DNA of 64,000 nt from Acuticoccus yangtzensis. Lineage in GTDB: Bacteria > Pseudomonadota > Alphaproteobacteria > Rhizobiales > Amorphaceae. The stretch lies in contig NZ_MJUX01000004.1 in assembly GCF_001927245.1 (NCBI RefSeq), positions 124,001 through 188,000 of the forward strand, given 5' to 3'. The translations under genes were made by a program, and so were the position numbers. The notes under the pieces are model-generated. The model was not told the origin of the DNA, did not search any database, and worked only from the letters and a program-made list of their open reading frames with translations. Of this stretch, positions 62,556 to 64,000 are shown piece after piece (within the stretch, counting starts at the first letter, position 1; every line of letters starts with the position of its first letter).

Positions 62556-62675
62556 GTCTCGTCCCCCTTCCCCCGGCACCGTCGCACGGGGCCGGCGGAC
62601 GGGTCCGCCGTCCGTCCCCATAACGGCAGGCCGCGCGAACTTCAACGCACCAAAGTTGCAGATGTAACGGGGGAG

Positions 62676-64000
62676 CTATGCAGCCTTGGCGGTATCGACG
62701 GGTTTGGCGCCGGTGAGATCGTCCACGCTGAGGGGCTGGGTGGGGCGCGACAGGCGGGCGAAGACCACCCAATGCAGCCGTTCCTGGGCGCGGGTCAGCG
62801 CCACATAGGCGAGGCGCTTCCACAGCGGCATGCCGCCGTCGACGATGCCGGCGCGGGCCGCGGCCTTGAGGTCAGGCGCGAACACCTGAACGTCCGGCCA
62901 CTGCGATCCTTGCGCCTTGTGGATGGTCAGCGCCGCGCCGTGGAGGAAGGTCGCCCCCATGCGCGCGACGAAGGGGAACCACGGCTCCTCCTCCCCCACC
63001 CGCTCGATCTTCACGATGGAGGCGACGACGATGTTCGGCTCGTCCGCCCCGACGACGTGGATGCGCGACAGGCCCGGCTTCTTGCCGGGGCCGCGAAAGA
63101 TGACCTGGGCGCCGCGGATGAGGCCGCGAGCCTCCAGCTCGATGCGGTCGTTCTGCCGCTTGGCGGGAAGCTCGATACCGTCGCACAGGAGCGGCTCGCC
63201 GGGGAGAAGCTCGTCGTCCCCCGCCCCGTAGGCGCCGCGGAAGGCGGTGATGAGGCGGATGCGCGTCTGGTTGCGCCAGACGAGGACGGGCGAGCGGGCC
63301 ATCAGGTCGGAATTGACGCGCGGTGAGACGACGACGCGGTCGTCCCGCCGGGCAGCGTCCTCCACCATCGCCTCGAAGGCGGGGAAGGAAAGGTTCGGAT
63401 CGGCGAGCGCGTGGGCGAGGTCCAGAATCGGGCTGCCCGCCTCCTGGCGGTGGATCCGTTCCAGGCGCACCACCTCGCTTTCGGGCATCTTGTCGAACAC
63501 CATGTCGCCGCCCTTCACGGGGGCGAGCTGGGCCGGATCGCCGAACAGGATCAGCGTCGGAAACAGCTCCTTGAGGTCGGCGAGCTGCTGCTCGGACAGC
63601 ATCGACGCCTCGTCGACGAAGCCGATGTCCATCGTCTCGTCGCGCCGCGCCCAGCCGGTGATGAAGTCGGATCCGCGCAGGCCCGCCATGGCGAGCGCGC
63701 CCACGACGGACTTGTTGGTCTTGTAGAAGGCGGCGGCGCGCTGGAGGATCTCTTCGGAAAACCCTTCCGGCTTCTCTTCTTTCTCTCCGGCGATCCAGTC
63801 GACGAGGGCTTGATAATGATCGTCGAACACCGGGCGGTAGAGGAGCCGGTGGAGCGTGACGGCCGGGACACCGCGCTGGCGCAGCACGCTGGCGGCCTTG
63901 TTGGTGGGGGTGACGATGGCGAGGCTGCGGTCGGTGGCCTTGCGCTTCTTGCCGTCGTCGGGCGCGGCGATGTCGACACCGGCTTCGGTGAGGTCCTTCA
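62676..64000 (-). CDS. RecD/UvrD-type ATP-dependent DNA helicase, 5' end cut by the window
   Basis: At least 440 residues are visible, and the frame continues past 64000, so the N-terminal part with Walker A is missing. Visible motifs are the start of motif Ia (IVTPTNKAASVLRQRG), motif II VDEASML, motif III LFGDPAQLAPV, motif V LTIHKAQGSQW and motif VI YVALTRAQERLHW. These belong to RecD2-like or phage-recombinase-type helicases of SF1B. No start can be given. The 120 bases to guaB hold no clear terminator. Confidence 0.88.
   Translation of the reverse strand, partial: KDLTEAGVDIAAPDDGKKRKATDRSLAIVTPTNKAASVLRQRGVPAVTLHRLLYRPVFDDHYQALVDWIAGEKEEKPEGFSEEILQRAAAFYKTNKSVVGALAMAGLRGSDFITGWARRDETMDIGFVDEASMLSEQQLADLKELFPTLILFGDPAQLAPVKGGDMVFDKMPESEVVRLERIHRQEAGSPILDLAHALADPNLSFPAFEAMVEDAARRDDRVVVSPRVNSDLMARSPVLVWRNQTRIRLITAFRGAYGAGDDELLPGEPLLCDGIELPAKRQNDRIELEARGLIRGAQVIFRGPGKKPGLSRIHVVGADEPNIVVASIVKIERVGEEEPWFPFVARMGATFLHGAALTIHKAQGSQWPDVQVFAPDLKAAARAGIVDGGMPLWKRLAYVALTRAQERLHWVVFARLSRPTQPLSVDDLTGAKPVDTAKAA

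Overview
The window is a GC-rich (close to 70 % by eye), gene-dense stretch of chromosome, most likely from an alphaproteobacterium of the Hyphomicrobiales (Rhizobiales) type. The grounds are the usg gene, the DUF1289 protein, a Mur-like box before a Mn/Fe ABC importer, many ATGA/GTGA/TGATG gene overlaps, frequent GTG and TTG starts, and periplasmic oxidoreductases with Tat signals. I saw no rRNA, tRNA, CRISPR array, insertion sequence or phage gene. Both ends are cut; at the right edge a RecD-like helicase gene loses its 5' end.

Layout. 0.3-4.4 kb (minus): a zinc-ribbon membrane protein, a small methyltransferase, two duplicated PH-domain membrane proteins, usg and a YihY/BrkB membrane protein. 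4.6-9.3 kb (plus): an HD-like protein, a TIM-barrel isomerase, a PQQ sugar dehydrogenase and a two-repeat CAP protein. 9.4-15.6 kb (plus): 3-oxoacid CoA-transferase scoA and scoB with a small acidic gene between them, a bifunctional beta-oxidation enzyme, and a glycosyltransferase-like pair. 15.6-17.7 kb: a LysR regulator divergent from a YeiH-type exporter. 17.7-25.8 kb (minus): flotillin, then an amide/urea-type ABC importer whose last ATPase is fused in frame to an amidase. 26.2-29.6 kb (plus): a three-gene aromatic-acid-type efflux system. 29.9-35.8 kb (plus): a periplasmic oxidation operon with a Rieske protein, a PQQ alcohol dehydrogenase carrying the lanthanide-type Asp, a small secreted protein and a two-subunit molybdenum hydroxylase. 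36.3-42.8 kb (plus): a chemosensory-like cluster with a soluble two-tip receptor, a triple-CheW protein, a CheA that lacks the phospho-accepting His, and a small STAS-like protein. 42.9-46.6 kb (minus): sitABCD-type metal importer. 46.8-52.5 kb (minus): aceE-aceF-lpdA pyruvate dehydrogenase. 52.9-55.7 kb (plus): a TAXI-TRAP transporter. 55.7-58.9 kb (minus): hydroxyacid dehydrogenase, VOC protein, sugar kinase and 2-keto-3-deoxy-6-phosphogalactonate-type aldolase. 59.0-64.0 kb (minus): DUF1289, an RsmB-like RNA methyltransferase, a hypothetical protein, guaB and the helicase.

Most of the window is metabolism and transport. Two places stand out. The first is the chemosensory-like operon (36.3-42.8 kb): every catalytic or signalling part is present in altered form, and no cheY, cheB or cheR lies nearby. 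The second is the importer ATPase joined to an amidase by a Pro/Ala/Lys linker (17.7-20.2 kb), which would place the hydrolase physically on the transporter that imports its likely substrate. The lanthanide-type PQQ dehydrogenase operon is a third lead.
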